Assembly (NCBI GenBank): GCA_021234155.1
Contig: JAJEKV010000011.1
Location: 22,518,416-22,582,415 of the forward strand
DNA length: 64,000 bases
Reading direction: 5' to 3'
From: Isoetes taiwanensis
Lineage: Eukaryota; Streptophyta; Lycopodiopsida; Isoetales; Isoetaceae
Part shown: piece after piece, positions 34,527 to 46,060 of the stretch
How the letters are laid out: every line of letters starts with the position of its first letter
How positions within the stretch are numbered: the first letter of the stretch is position 1
The notes under the pieces: generated by a model
The model's database searches: none
What the model was told of the DNA's origin: nothing
What the model saw: only the letters and a program-made list of their open reading frames with translations
Made by a program: the position numbers and the translations under genes

Positions 34527-35566
34527 CCGGTGGAGTTAAAGTAAAAACAAAAACGTTAATTGTGAAGCTTACCAAACGCAGTTTTCGAAGCCGGCGTTAC
34601 AGACCGCTCCCATAGGTTTAAGCACCGACATCGTCTGAAGGTCAGAATGAAAAATGATGACCCTCCAGTTTTCAGATGTCGTGACTTCTTTGAGGCCATC
34701 CGGGGAAAGGCCGGACTTGCGTGGTGAAAGCCTCCTCATCAAAAGCGCTATCCTTTATTTTAAATCCATAAGGAATATCTGCAATGCATAATGTAAAATG
34801 TTGCTTGTCTAAAAAGAGTCCCCGACCTTGTACAATCACCCTCAACAACCACATATTGGGCGTCGACCAAATGTGGTAAATCTCTCATATATGCAGTCAA
34901 AGCGGAAGTGGCGACCTCTACCACCTTTCAATTGCCTTTAACCTTTGCCTCTCTTCCTTGGCCCTGAACCAGGTTCAAAAATCCGATTGGGTAGCCCTTC
35001 TTCTTGTTACGTAAAAGTAATGTGAGACAAAGGCACAAACACATAACATATTTTTTGCAAAACTTACCCGATACTTGAAGTTAGCTGCGTGCTCTCGATG
35101 ATCTTGTCGTGGTACAACTTGGGTACAAAGTTTGCACTCCTCCCGATCTTCTAGGTTGAGCTGCTTCATTAACTTCGGCACGGCAAGTGACAATGTCTTC
35201 GGACTGCAAAGGGAAAAATATTGTAAGACAAAAAAGGTAGAAAAAACATGGCATAGCAAGTGAGGCTTACGTTTTAGCTTCCTTGGCCATCTCGTCTAAT
35301 GTGAATTCTTTGGCAAACTACTTTTTCCAACAGGCGAACAAATATTTCTTTGCTTTTAAGACCACATAGCTGCGTCCGGTACAATGCTCATATTTTTGGT
35401 TTTGATTCACCACCTTTCTTTGGTTTCTTTCTGCGTCTTTAGCTTGTTCTTTGAGCTCCCCATCTTGAACATACAAAAATTCTTTCTTGAAGATCCCACA
35501 CATAAGCGGTCAAACGAAGTTTAGTCTTGAATGGCGTAAGAGGATGGGCGCGGCGACTCAACATGG

Positions 35567-35743
35567 TATAAATTTATCACCGTGCACGGCGGCGGTATAA
35601 ATTTATCTGTGTGCTGTTAGCGGTATAAATTTATCTGCGACCCATTCATAAATTATCATGACCGAGCACGGTATAAATTTATACGCGGCGAACTACCGGT
35701 ATAAATTTATACTGTGACGGTGCGGTATGAATTTATACCGTCG
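35567..35743. repeat. Palindrome group in a second methyltransferase intron, copy B
   Basis: Six copies at about 35567, 35592, 35621, 35670, 35697 and 35723, spaced 25-30 bp where intact, with a decayed one near 35646. The last is the GGTATGAATTTATACC variant also present in the matching intron of copy A (8604, 8837). Confidence 0.85.
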
Positions 35744-36640
35744 ATAAACTACTACAAGATTCTAACCACGCTAAACATACTACAAAAGATTGAATTGAAT
35801 CTTTTACTTACTTGACCATCTCTGGCGAGTTGAAAGTAGTTATCGTATTGTTTGGCGGACCATAATGGGCTTCTTATCGAATCATAGCTCGGGCAACACT
35901 TTCAGTCACCACGGGCTTCTCCGAAGCTCTTGAAGCTTATTCTTACGTTTTTTTGAAGTCCTCTCCATGCATTTGTTTGAACTCCGCATTACTCTCGATG
36001 CATGAATCGGATCTTATCTATTAGGCTCATTTTTAACAAAAGTCATTGTCAAGATTGTGACTTACGGCAATGACTTTTTGCCTCTTAAATGCTGTGATAC
36101 CCACGTAAATATGGGCTTCCGCGCTTTTCCACACCTCGTTCACGGGTTTCCTCCTTTGAGAGTTCTTTTCTAGCCTTGTAGGCGTATTGTGCCTCCAAGG
36201 GCGTAGTAGGTGTAATCTTGAAGTCTGCTTTTTGTAATCCACGCAATCGATTGCATTGACTTCTATCAACCATAACAACTAGAAGCGACACATGCGCATG
36301 AGGATTTCTTCTCATTCTTTGCTTAGAATGGCCACATGTGCCGCGTCAACTTTTCGGACCTGCTGACACTCGACCCCATCTTCATTTTTTGGTGGCCTCT
36401 TGATAGTGCTTAGTGTCAAAAAATGGTTTGTTTGAGCGGTTTGGTTTCATTAACCGGCGAGAATAGCACTTGACTTATCTGCGGGCTTCTAGCGATAATA
36501 CGCTCCGGGGGCCTTACGAAGAGCCTGGCGACTCCTCTATAGTCAAGGGCTTTGTTTTCTAGATTTTTTCTTGGTAGGAGGCTGTGTATCTAGTACCGGG
36601 GAATGCTTCCTACCCTTTCCCTTTGTGTTGTTGGTTGGTT

Positions 36641-36742
36641 CCTCCTCTTCCTCTTTCTCTTCCTCTTCCTCTTCCTCTTCCTCTTCCTCTTCCTCTTCCT
36701 CTTCCTCTTCCTCTACCTCTTCCTCTACTACTTCCTCTTCCC
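36641..36742. repeat. CTCTTC hexanucleotide microsatellite encoding a Glu tract
   Basis: An about 100-bp run of (CTCTTC)n-like sequence that reads as a poly-Glu tract on the minus strand within the methyltransferase gene. Copy A has a shorter, interspersed Glu-rich tract at the same place (7636-7686), so the array expanded in copy B. Confidence 0.9.
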
Positions 36743-37496
36743 GATACTACGGGGGTACCATAGACCCTTGACCAACACTTTTTAAATTAGCCCGGGTGCG
36801 ACACTATTGACATCAAAATTTCTACTAACGTCTGTAATGTCTGGGGTTTATGTTAAGAGGCCCGCCGGTATAAATTTATCACGGAAAGCACCTAAGAATA
36901 ACTTACAAAGCCGTTCTTGTAATTGTCCGAAATGTAATCGTGCGTCTTTAGGCTTGCACATGCTTATTCTAAACATTCTAGTATTGAACATAGTAGGCGG
37001 GGCCCTTGTCATGGTTGCCTTTGCATTAGAACTTCATCATCGTTCTCTGTAGCAACAAGTTTCATAATTTACGCCCGGCGGGGTAATAATCATCGGACTT
37101 GAACTTGCCCTTCCGATTTATTGCACAAGTAAAGGTGCGTATCGATTAAGTTTTGCTCTCTCTTGCGCCCACATTGGGCGTACCAAGTCGATCCTTTAGT
37201 TCATAAGTCCGTGGCTCTGGTGGTGCAGCCTTTGATGATGACCGCCGAGCACAAACTTGATCTTAGGGCTGGAAAGCGGCGCCAAAAAACCATTTTACAC
37301 AAGAATATTAACCTTTTTAGTTTTTGAAACACAAAAAGCGATGAAAAAAAGAGGATGAAAAGAACATAAAATCCACACTAAATTAACACTTTATTTGTGT
37401 CATTTAAAAAATGGAAACACAACAATATTACGAAAATATTAAGGTTCGGGACCATTCGTTGAGCACTGGACATCAAAAATCTGAAATAATTCTGAA

Positions 37497-37672
37497 ACGG
37501 TATAAATTTATACGGCTCGAGCACGAGCGGTATAAATTTATACCGCTCGTGCTCGAGCCGTATAAATTTATACGCCTTGTGCTCGAGCGGTATAAATTTA
37601 TACCGCTCGAGCACAAGGCGTATAAATTTATACCGATCCAGAATCATCTCGGTATAAATTTATACCGTGGGG
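37497..37672. repeat. Palindrome array with exact 30-bp period and nested long palindromes
   Basis: TATAAATTTATA starts at 37501, 37531, 37561, 37591 and 37621, exactly 30 bp apart, with a further copy at about 37653. The 18-bp spacers are inverted copies of each other around the units at 37531 and 37591, giving two perfect palindromes of 74 bp (37500-37573 and 37560-37633) that overlap by one unit. Spacers contain CTCGAGCAC words, also seen in the copy A array. Such sequence can extrude as cruciforms. Confidence 0.93.
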
Positions 37673-37935
37673 CTTACACTCTAACAGATTAAAACAAAAG
37701 AGAAACTAAAACAGTACGGAAAGTAGACTTACGTGGCCATGACCGTATGAACTAGCGTATAGAGGTTCCGGAGAGCAAATAAGAGGGGGTATATAAGGCG
37801 GACCCATGGCGCCGACTCCTAAACTGCGTTATATGGAAAATAGGGTGGCCCGGCCCGGGCTTAAGTACCCACTAAGTCTTGTTTAGGTATAAGCGTTTCT
37901 CCATAAAGATTCCAATACAAGTGTCCGGTGAGTTT

Positions 37936-38102
37936 TTAGTATAAATTTATCACGAGTGTCTTCCTCCTCTGTATAAATTTATACCATCTCTAATATAAAT
38001 TTATCTGATCTGCGACTACAAGTTTGCCTTCTCTGTATAAATTTATACCATCCACAATGTAAACTTTTACCATCTGCTGTACGTAGGTATAAATTTATCT
38101 GA
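37936..38102. repeat. Palindrome group, DUF7869-gene side, copy B
   Basis: Copies at about 37939, 37972, 37992, 38034 and 38088, plus a decayed one near 38060, just upstream of the DUF7869-like start codon at 38121. Counterpart of 6168-6312. Confidence 0.82.
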
Positions 38103-39739
38103 TGTGGCCTTCCTTTACGTATGGCTCGAGAAAAAGAAGCTGCGAGCCTCCAACTCACGTTACGCGGGCTTCCTCCTGCGGTGACATTCCACACCCCTCA
38201 AGCGACACACAGTAGCCTCGGAAGTGCGCCTCGATATTCAAACCCCGGCTCACGGTGATCTTACTCGGCCACGACCACCTCGGCTTCCACCACCAGTTCA
38301 ATTTACTCCACCACACCCCGCTCCTGAACGTCGTTTGCCCCCACCAATGCGTTTTACTCCACCACGACCCTAGAGAGATCGGACTACCTCCTCCACTTCA
38401 TTTTAGTGCATTAAGCCCTTAGTCCACCATAGGCTAAATCCGGGAGGCAAATCCGCCAACTCCATCAATTTAAGCTAAATGGTACTACAACAAGTGGGGG
38501 AGCGATCGTGACATGCAACTCTGTTTTCTCGACACTTGGGGAGCTGGTCAACTCGTCACCAACCTCGATTACTTTTTCCTAGGGAGAGGAAAGCACCTCC
38601 CCTCGGGACTTGCACACACCAAACCTATCAGCATCTACAAGTACACCTCAAGTTGATCTCTTAGGCGAAGAAACACCTCATGTTGATGTCTCGGGGCGAG
38701 GACCTACCAAAGCCACAAGACTCTATGTTCGAATTCAAAGCCCACAAAGTAAGAATCTTAAAGCGTAACTTACACAAGAAAGCATGTACAAGCTGTTAGA
38801 AGAAAGAAACTCATGGGCCGAGGCTCACTTGCGGGCAACACATACAAAGCAACTTCTTTTCTCAACGTTGTTTGCTTAAGATTGGACTAAAGGAATTGAG
38901 GTTGATTAAGTGATAGTTCTGATTCAATGACTCTGCTAGACCAAAGGGGCTACTTAGCCTTCAATATTAGGCGGATGATGGTGAGAAGTTTACTTACGGG
39001 TGGTGGCCACACCACCGTCTGTCAATCAAAGCGGCCTTCAAATTGATTCATGCTTTAGGCGGCGACTTGACTTGACCGCCTAAAGAAAAGGCTTGACAAG
39101 AATCCGGGCATTAATGATTCGCGCCATTCGGGAGGCATAACCAGAAATTCATGCCCTTCAATGTGTCTCTGGATGGAAGGTTTCTTTAAGAGTCTTGTGA
39201 GAAACTCCCTAATAGCCCTATGTACCACTTGAGTGACAATTTCACGAAACAAAAGTCTGATAATTATAAGGAGATGTGTGTTGAGGCTTTGGAGAACGCT
39301 TTATCTGCTACTCTTACTTTCTTGTGCTTTCTGGAAAAAGAGTTTTCTCGGCGTGGCCATTCCTAGAAAGCATAGGATGTCTGTTTGTGCTACATGCTCA
39401 CGAATTAAAAGCTTCGAGAGACAAAATGCAAGGACACTTCACACTAAAAGTAAGCTTCGGGGGCGTGTTCTTGCCTAGTTCTACTTAAAAGTAGGTTTTT
39501 CCTAAACATATTTTCATTTGAGATGCATTGAAGGAGAAACCGAACAAGCACAGAGAGAACAACAATCTTTGGAAAGGAGAAAATTGACAAAACATAGGAA
39601 GAAAGCAATCGAACAACCACTCAACTACGTTATCGGTTGTTATTGATGGAATGGACGAGAAGAAGACCACCCTACCACATTTTCTCAATGTGCCTAAGGA
39701 TCTTCTTGAAGAAGATTTCATACATCGTATGTTGTTGGT

Positions 39740-40323
39740 TGTTTGGGGTGCAGGTTGGGAACTCACGGAAGACAGCCCTGTGAGGACCCGTGGATCTAAC
39801 GGGAGAGTCCAGGGGGACTATGTCACGCGATTTTCTTTGAAAGAGAAGAAAAAAAAGAAGAAAACAGAACAAATGAGAGAAAGATGATAAGCTTCCTTGA
39901 TATCAATGATGAAAATACATGAGCTCTCGCCAATAGAGAGAAAACCGAAGGAGACAAGACTCAAAACTCATCTAAAAACTTATGAGCTAACTCTACTCAT
40001 ATATATAGTACAATGGCCTTGGGCCCAATATAGACACTCGACCCATCTCGGTGCCGACTCACGGAAGGAGGCCCGATTCTGAGGAATGTTGGCGGTGCCT
40101 CTTGAAGTGCCTAGAATCACGCCGACGCCGACACCCGGTGGCCGAGCCGTCACTTGTCTGGCCGGGCCTCTTGTTGGCTGACCAAAGGCTTTTGATCTGC
40201 GTGGCTTTCTTTGCTAGTCTTCTGAGCCTTGGATGTCGACCCGTGGTTGGCCGAGGATCCTTGAGCTTGACCTGTGCGGCGTATGCATGAATAGTCCCTG
40301 TACCGGGAGGCACATGACTAACA
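39740..40323 (-). repeat. 3' LTR of the first Ty3-type element
   Basis: On the minus strand it begins TGTTAGTCATGTG and ends AACA. 584 bp. Followed on the right by the PPT, hence the 3' LTR. Compared with 50224-50795 the copies differ mostly by short changes at CAG/CGG sites. Confidence 0.92.
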
Positions 40324-40338
40324 CTCCCCACCAAACGA
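40324..40338 (-). other. Polypurine tract of the first Ty3-type element
   Basis: Minus strand GTCGTTTGGTGGGGAG directly before the LTR start TGTTAGTC. The second copy has TTGGTGGGGGAG in the same place (58252-58265). Confidence 0.8.
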
Positions 40339-41500
40339 CACTCAGTGAAGAAAGGAGGAAGCGTTTGGAGGGCGGGGAAGCCATCGGTCACGAAAGTGAT
40401 CCTCCGCGGGGAGTGAGGGCGGGCACCGATATGATGCTTGGCTGATGAGATCTTGGCGTGATTGAAGAGCTTGAGGTGTGTTTTGGCCAAGGGCGGGATC
40501 AGCATCAATAAGAAAAAACGAGGCGTACCATGTCTTCAAGTGCGGTGTGGGCGTCACGAAGAAATGTCTTTGACATTCCATGAGGAGACAGTCACGAAGG
40601 CCAAAGGCAGCGGCAGCATTTGGATTCGCGATGAAAAATGGGGCGTTTGCCGATTTAAGGAGCTTAGCAAAATGCATTTGAGGGCAGCGCAAAATCCTGC
40701 TTGAAGATGGAATGAAGGATCGGGTGAGGTGGAGGCATCTTTGCAAGAAGGTGTTGAGACCATGAAAAAGCGCATCCGCGGTATTTTGCCAACCACGCTC
40801 ATTAGCAATGTAAATCAATTGGTGGTGTTGTCCGGTGAGTGGCACCTTCTTCCCAATGTGGCGGCGAACAAAGCGTGGATCCCACCGGAGATCCGTCGAG
40901 ATCCGAGGTGGTGTCCGGCCAAGCATGACCATCCATGACCTTGGTCCAAAAGGAAGGCCAATCGTAAGTCAGGAACCTGGGGCGTGGAGGTACGCCCGAG
41001 GGAAGCATAGGGAGAAGGAACCATGCCCGTTGGCGTGGGTTGCCAGCGATCTCCACGAATTGGCCCGACAAGATGCGGATCAAGTGCGACACCAACGATC
41101 CCAAAGAGAAGCGGTAGTTGTTGACGAGGGGCTATCCCATCCCGTGGGGACCGTCTTGCTATCCAACGAGCTTGTAATCGATTGTAACCGGCAAGGTGCT
41201 GCATATAAATTTGTGCATAGGGAAGATCTTGGGATGTCCTAGATACTTCCTAATTTGTTGCGGCGCTTAAACGCCGAGAGATAAGTGATTGGCAAGTTCC
41301 GGCATGTACTCGATGAAGAGTTTGGGTGCGGCGGGATCCGCCAAGATATGGATTGTTATCACGAAGCACCCATTGCACAGTGGGGTCACCACGAAAAAGC
41401 GGGCGTGGCCCATTTCCAAAGTTTTCACCGTGTATCACCCGGGTAGAAATCATGAAAGATGTAAGCCATGGGCTGAACCACTCGAAGGTGAGAAAGTCCG
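40339..41500 (-). other. 3' region of the first Ty3-type element, no assigned gene
   Basis: Open frames on both strands (for example 40342-40932 and 40835-41242) overlap each other and show no known domain. In the second copy this stretch is much shorter (about 60 bp between PPT and ORF3), so an extra segment of roughly 1 kb is present here. Its origin is not clear. Confidence 0.4.
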
Positions 41501-43289
41501 GATGAAGGCACGGTGTATGAGATCAAAGACAACAAGGGCCTGAGACAACCCTTTGTCTTCAATGGAGAGTTCGGCCAAATCCGAAAAAAATCACCTTTGC
41601 TTTCGATTGGGATATCCACAGGGGCCATCGGCCAGCGTGCCACTTTGAAAGGAAGAGGTGGCGTCGAGCAACCACATAATCATGATAGCAGGAAGGAGCT
41701 GGGAAGTCAACTGGCATTCTGTGAAGAATTGCAGTCTGAGCGTCAAGTTTTGCTTGAGCCTCATCAGCAGACTGAATAGCTTGCTGCAGCTGTTGTTCAA
41801 GATCACGGATCCGATTGTCCTTTTCGATTAGCGGCGTGGTCCAGTCCGCGGACCCGTTCGAGAAAGGATTGACTGGGAGGAAGATTTCCCGGTGTATTGA
41901 GGCGAAGCACGGCAATCTCCGCTTCATCTAGTATTTTCGTTTCGCACCACCTCGTAAAGCTGATCTTGAAGAGAGGTGAGCTGAGAGGTCTGTGTAGAAA
42001 GCTGAGCCGTCAAGGAGGCGACTTGAGCGTCCCGGGCTGAAAGATTCCCGAACTTGAGTGCTGAAATTTTCACCTGATTCAAAGTACAAGGCATTGAGTT
42101 TAGCAATATCTTAGGTCCTTGGTACTTTCGAGAGCGACTTTGGACTTGTTGTGCTCCAATAAAGTCTGAATTTCTGACTGGGCCGAACCCTTGATCTGGA
42201 GTTGGCTGACTTGAGCTTGTGTACTTTTGAGATCCGCATGAGCACGTAAGAGAGCTTCATGCTTGTCTTGAAGTTTGGCCTCAAAGTTGCAACTTGGGCG
42301 CTTAAACTTGAAGGTCTTGGTGTACCGCATTATCGAGGCCTCGAGTGCCCGTTGAACCCGCTCATAAAGAGCGTCTTGGGATTCTTGTAACTTAAGAGCG
42401 GCAACTTGAGCATCCTGGCGATACTGATACAACAACCGGCGAGGGTGTTGTGGTGGTGGTATGCAATCGGTGTTGCCTGGTTTGGGAGGTCCAGGAAAAA
42501 TGGTGTGAAGTGGATGGTGTAGGCGGAGGAAGAGACGGTGACATGAGTGTGGCGTGGTCATGACCGAGGGAAGACGGGCGTGATGTGCCAACAGTGATTG
42601 ATTGGAAGGGAGCCGGAGTGGAATTATGAGAATTTGGTGGTGTGGGAGGGAAGTAATGACGGATGAGGGCTTGAAAGTGCCCTCCACGAAACCGAAAATG
42701 GAAGTGGTACCCCGGCGGTCCATTTCTTGGAGAAGACGATAGAACATCATTTGGGGCCAATCTATGTGGTGTTTTGAGTGTGTGTAGCGAGAGGACCAGG
42801 TTATAGAAAGGCTTATTGATATGGGTGTTCTTGATAGAATACCCAAGGAATTTTCGCCACGAAATTTAACAAAGGTCTCGTGAGGCTTGTCGATATTGGT
42901 CGACGATAGACATTGGCATGATAAGCGGGTGCACCAAACTCGTGCCATCAATATCCCTCGTATAGCAGACCATGATACACAAGGAGTGTGCAAGGGAATA
43001 TGAAATACCTCAGAAATCAAATGTTGAGTTAATGAAATAGTGGTGCCATCGACCACGGTGGTGTAACCTTGGTACATTGACAATATTGGCGATGAAGCTA
43101 CGAATCGGGTCGATTAGGGCCCAGGAAGTTCCATTTGAGAGAATTAAGTAAAGCTGGTGTCGATTCAAATGACTTCTTTATTGGGGCCAACAAGGGCTTC
43201 ACGGAAAGTGGGCGTCAAGAAAGATCTGGAAAAAAGGGCCGGATCCTTGGGAGAAGAGCTTGAAGTGTAGAAAATCTTGGGGCAGCCAT
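41501..43289 (-). pseudogene. Third ORF of the first Ty3-type element (plant transposon-protein-like, coiled coil)
   Basis: Start ATG at 43289 (MAAPRFSTLQA), conserved in the second copy (60122, MAAPKFPTLQA). A central block VVDGTTISLTQHLISEVF then HIPLHTP resembles the 'putative plant transposon protein' domain found in the env position or second ORF of some plant Ty3 elements; this is a resemblance judged by eye. The second half (about 42450-41550) is rich in Gln/Ala/Leu heptads (YRQDAQVAALKLQESQDALY, SDEAQAKLDAQ) and is probably a coiled coil. No signal peptide or membrane segment is convincing, so an envelope role is not supported. Broken by several frameshifts. Confidence 0.6.
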
Positions 43290-44307
43290 GGGAATGATGT
43301 CGCGAAGCGAAGAGAGATGCCAAAGGCGAAGACGAAAGTCGAGCACCGGAGGAGAAGGGGAAAGCAGAGGAAAAAAAAGGTTTGTTTTAGGGCGCTGGCC
43401 GGAGGCGAAGAGGTATGAAGAGTCGCGAAAGCGGGAACCGTTGATGATGCAAAAGTCAAAAGATCTTGAAGAAGGGGATTGAGAGGCAAAAATTTGGCTA
43501 AGTCCCCAAAAACGTAAGGGAGAAGCAATGAACGGTTAGGATGAGGCGTGAAAGAAAGATCGGATGTGACAGATGGCAAAGGACATCCATTAATGTTCGG
43601 ACGAGGCGTGGAAAAGAAGGAATGGCATTCAATCGCGGCAAACTTCGAAGTGGGATATCATTAAAAGGAATGTGTCGAGAAGGTACCATGGCTAGATATG
43701 CGGCGGGAGAAAACGGATCCTCATTTTAGAAACAGCCTTGCATTGCAAACCACGTTGGCGATTTGTGTGATTGGTCCACGTCGACAAGGAGTTCCTCGGT
43801 TAGGCTATATAAGGCGAACCGAGAAAACGAAGGCATCCGATGGGCGCCGCGATGGCCGCTGCTGGCGGCGAACGAAGATTGCACCATGCCCACTAACCGT
43901 CGGGAATGGATCACTTGTAAGATGAATTGTTCGGATCTCTGGCTGCCACAACCGTGGCATTCGCATGGACGGGCTGGTGTGCGGGATGGCTGAACATCCC
44001 GACCGAAGACCAACGGGATGGAGGTGGTTCTCAAGACCTTCATTTGGGATCCGGGCGGGAACCTCTACCATCTCCTCTCGCATCACCTCTGCTCCGAACC
44101 CGGAGTAGAGGGTTTTCCCTCTTAGGACTTAGTAGATAGGGCTCGAGCCCGTTTTTGTATATAGGGGCGGTGCCCATAGCGGAAATAAATTTGGTCTGCG
44201 CCCACATTTTGTAAAAAATCTCCACTATAATATAATCTACCGCCTTTCTAGTCACTTTTAAGTGGTGTTTGATTCTTGAACCTGTCTACGTGTGTTGATG
44301 TTCACTT
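43290..44307 (-). other. Spacer between integrase and third ORF, first Ty3-type element
   Basis: About 1 kb without a convincing reading frame on the coding strand. The same spacer exists in the second copy (60123-61058) with recognisable similarity (for example GATTGGTCCACGTCGACAAG). It probably holds the promoter or leader for the downstream ORF3. Confidence 0.5.
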
Positions 44308-45400
44308 TTACGTGTGATGAAATGCTTTGAGGCGAAAACCATTAACCAATGTAGGTAATGGAGTGCCATCTAATTCAGCTAGTTGGAAAACGCTTGGTCT
44401 AACCACTTGAACAATTTGATAAGGGCCAAGCCAACGAAACTTGAGTTTACCCGGAAATTTTTTGTACACGGAATCATAAAGAAGAACCAAATCTCCTTCT
44501 TTGAATGTTTTTGTCTTCAAACGTTTGTCATGTAAAGATTTTTGCAATCTTGTCCATGAAGAACACGAAGATAAGCATCCTTTCGAAGTTCGTCCAACTG
44601 TTCTAATTGATAGACCCATTCTTTGAGAGCAAAAATGGGTGGATTATGAGCGTTGGCCGGTTGAAAACAGTGTTGGAAGGATGTATTCAAAGGGCATGAG
44701 AGCTTCGACCATAAACCAATTTAAAAGGAGTGTGACCCGTAGCAATCTTGAAACAAGTATTGTAGGCCCAAAGAACAAGAGGAAAGTTTTGTCCGCCAAT
44801 GCTGCGGGGAAGCGTCACAAATTTTCTTGAGAATGGTGACCGAGTTTTGTTGGTGCTTTCGCCAACCCATTGCCTTGAGGATAGTAAGGTGTGCTCTTGT
44901 GATGATGTATCAAGAGATAATCCGTCGGCTCTTTGATAGTATGATTGATGAAATGAACACCACGGTCACTTGACCACTCAGGTAGAAAACCGCAAGCGTG
45001 ATAATTTGTTGATAGAGGACTCGGTATGTGCTTGCAGCGGTGTTGTGCGGAAGTGCACAAGCTTCGCCCATTTGGTGGCGTAGTCGGTGAGAACCGGAAT
45101 GTATCGCACTCGCAGTGTGCCGCGGGGAGAGATCTATAGGTCCCACAAAGTCCATTCCCCATTTGCTGAAGGGAAGTGGCGTGGCGACCGGCGTCAAGGG
45201 AAGAGCGTCACGGGCCGTGGGGCGTCCCACCCGCTGGCAAGCGTCACACGTGCGGGCGTGGGCGTGAGCATCTTTAAAGAGCGTGGGCCAATAATACCCG
45301 GCAAGAAGGATTTTGCGTGCCGTGGTGTCACCATGAAAATGACCACCACCGAGCCCTTGATGAGCTTCTCGAACAATGTCTGGAACTTCATGAGGTAGAA
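44308..45400 (-). pseudogene. Integrase of the first Ty3-type element
   Basis: Readable in pieces: GRPTARDALPL then PFSKWGMDFVGPID (start of the catalytic core, first Asp), SDRGVHFINHTI (second Asp), STPYYPQGNGLAKA (region of the catalytic Glu, here A-K-A instead of A-E), and the C-terminal segment PGKLKFRWLGPYQIVQVV followed by FQLAELDGTPLPTLVNGFRLK. The integrase joins element cDNA to the target; no chromodomain is seen after the C-terminal segment. Frames shift several times, so no functional protein is predicted from this sequence as given. Confidence 0.8.
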
Positions 45401-45559
45401 CACGTCGGCGATGGTGTCCTTACCCTTTTTGTAGAGATGTCCGGCAACCATGGTGTAGTCACGGACCTCTCGGAGAAATTGATGGCGACGGGATTGTCGC
45501 TTGGCAGGAGAGAGCGTCTCATCTTCTGGTGGAAGAGCACCTGTGAGGAGGTACTGCTG

Positions 45560-46060
45560 AAAATCATGAAACCAATGTGGTGTTGCCGTGACTAAAAAGA
45601 GTTGAGCATCAGGGAAGGCGTCTGAGACCCCTGTTGCGGGATCATCCGTGTGGATGCGTGAAAGATAATCCGGAACAACATGAGATTTGCCAGCCTTATG
45701 AACAATTTCAAAAGGAGCAAATTCTTGGAGAAGAAGGACCCAACGAGCAATGCGGCCCGTGGGCGTGGATTTGTTGATCAAATAGAGAAGTGCTTGGTGG
45801 TCCACAAAGAACTTGATTTGACTGCCCAAAAGGTAATGACGGAAGCGTTGGACACAGAAAATGAGACCCAAAGCTTCACGCTCCGTGGCAGAATAGTTGC
45901 GCTTAGCAGCAATTGAGTTTTCGGCTGGCGTAGCGATTTGGTTTATCAGTGTGCGCATCATATTCTTGAGAAAGAACAGCTCCAATAGCAAACGCCGAGA
46001 CATCGACATGAACGTGAAAGGGCTTGTCCCATTGAGGAGGAACAAGAACCGTGCCTCGAG
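45560..46060 (-). pseudogene. RNase H of the first Ty3-type element
   Basis: Motifs PFHVHVDVSAFAIGAVLSQE, NYSATEREALGLIFCVQRFRHYL, KFFVDHQALLYLINK and HVVPDYLSRI are typical Ty3 RNase H, with the catalytic Asp (VDVS) and Glu (TEREA) present. The domain sits directly downstream of RT in the pol order. One reading frame covers most of it (45194-46045). Confidence 0.85.

Larger units (their letters stand above)
33541..37293 (-). pseudogene. Transposon-encoded DNA amino-methyltransferase-like protein, copy B
   Basis: Same gene as 7096-10875 in copy A, in inverse orientation. The start ATGGTTTTTTGG at 37293 aligns with the copy A start. Recognisable in order: IIKGCTTRAT (about 37240), a Glu-rich tract with microsatellite expansion (36641-36742), PTKKKSR, a Lys/Glu-rich region (35318-35503), LMKQLNLEDREECKLC, then [12 protein letters not shown] (motif IV 34762-34782), [12 protein letters not shown] with the following NAGFENCVW, and RILDAF (motif I, about 34010) with CGRNVA and a shifted DIDPDK. 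The run from FHSDLQ to AGFENCVW is more complete than in copy A and fits the strand following motif IV in N4/N6 DNA methyltransferases. Several frameshifts. The C-terminal tail differs from copy A. Confidence 0.68.
37294..38120. promoter_or_regulatory. Divergent intergenic region of copy B, presumed bidirectional promoter
   Basis: Between the two divergent start codons. Contains the 30-bp-period palindrome array at 37497-37672 and a second group at 37936-38102. Corresponds to 6162-7095 in copy A. Confidence 0.6.

Noticed and set aside
36571-36771. Plus-strand poly-Ser open frame
   Set aside because: Shadow of the (CTCTTC)n array; the conserved frame is the minus-strand Glu tract of the methyltransferase gene.
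37497-37672. CRISPR-like array appearance (short repeats at constant 30-bp spacing)
   Set aside because: Plant nuclear context, no cas genes, the spacers are inverted copies of one another and the repeats are palindromic DNA sites of the transposon.
37411-37692. Open frames repeating YKFIxLxxExYKFIPL on both strands, looking like a repeat protein
   Set aside because: They are translations of the 30-bp palindrome array; the same sequence is open on both strands because it is palindromic. No homologue-like features.
40342-40932. 196-codon minus-strand frame near the 3' LTR of the first Ty3 element
   Set aside because: It overlaps an equally long plus-strand frame, has no recognisable domain and is absent from the second copy; not supported as a gene.
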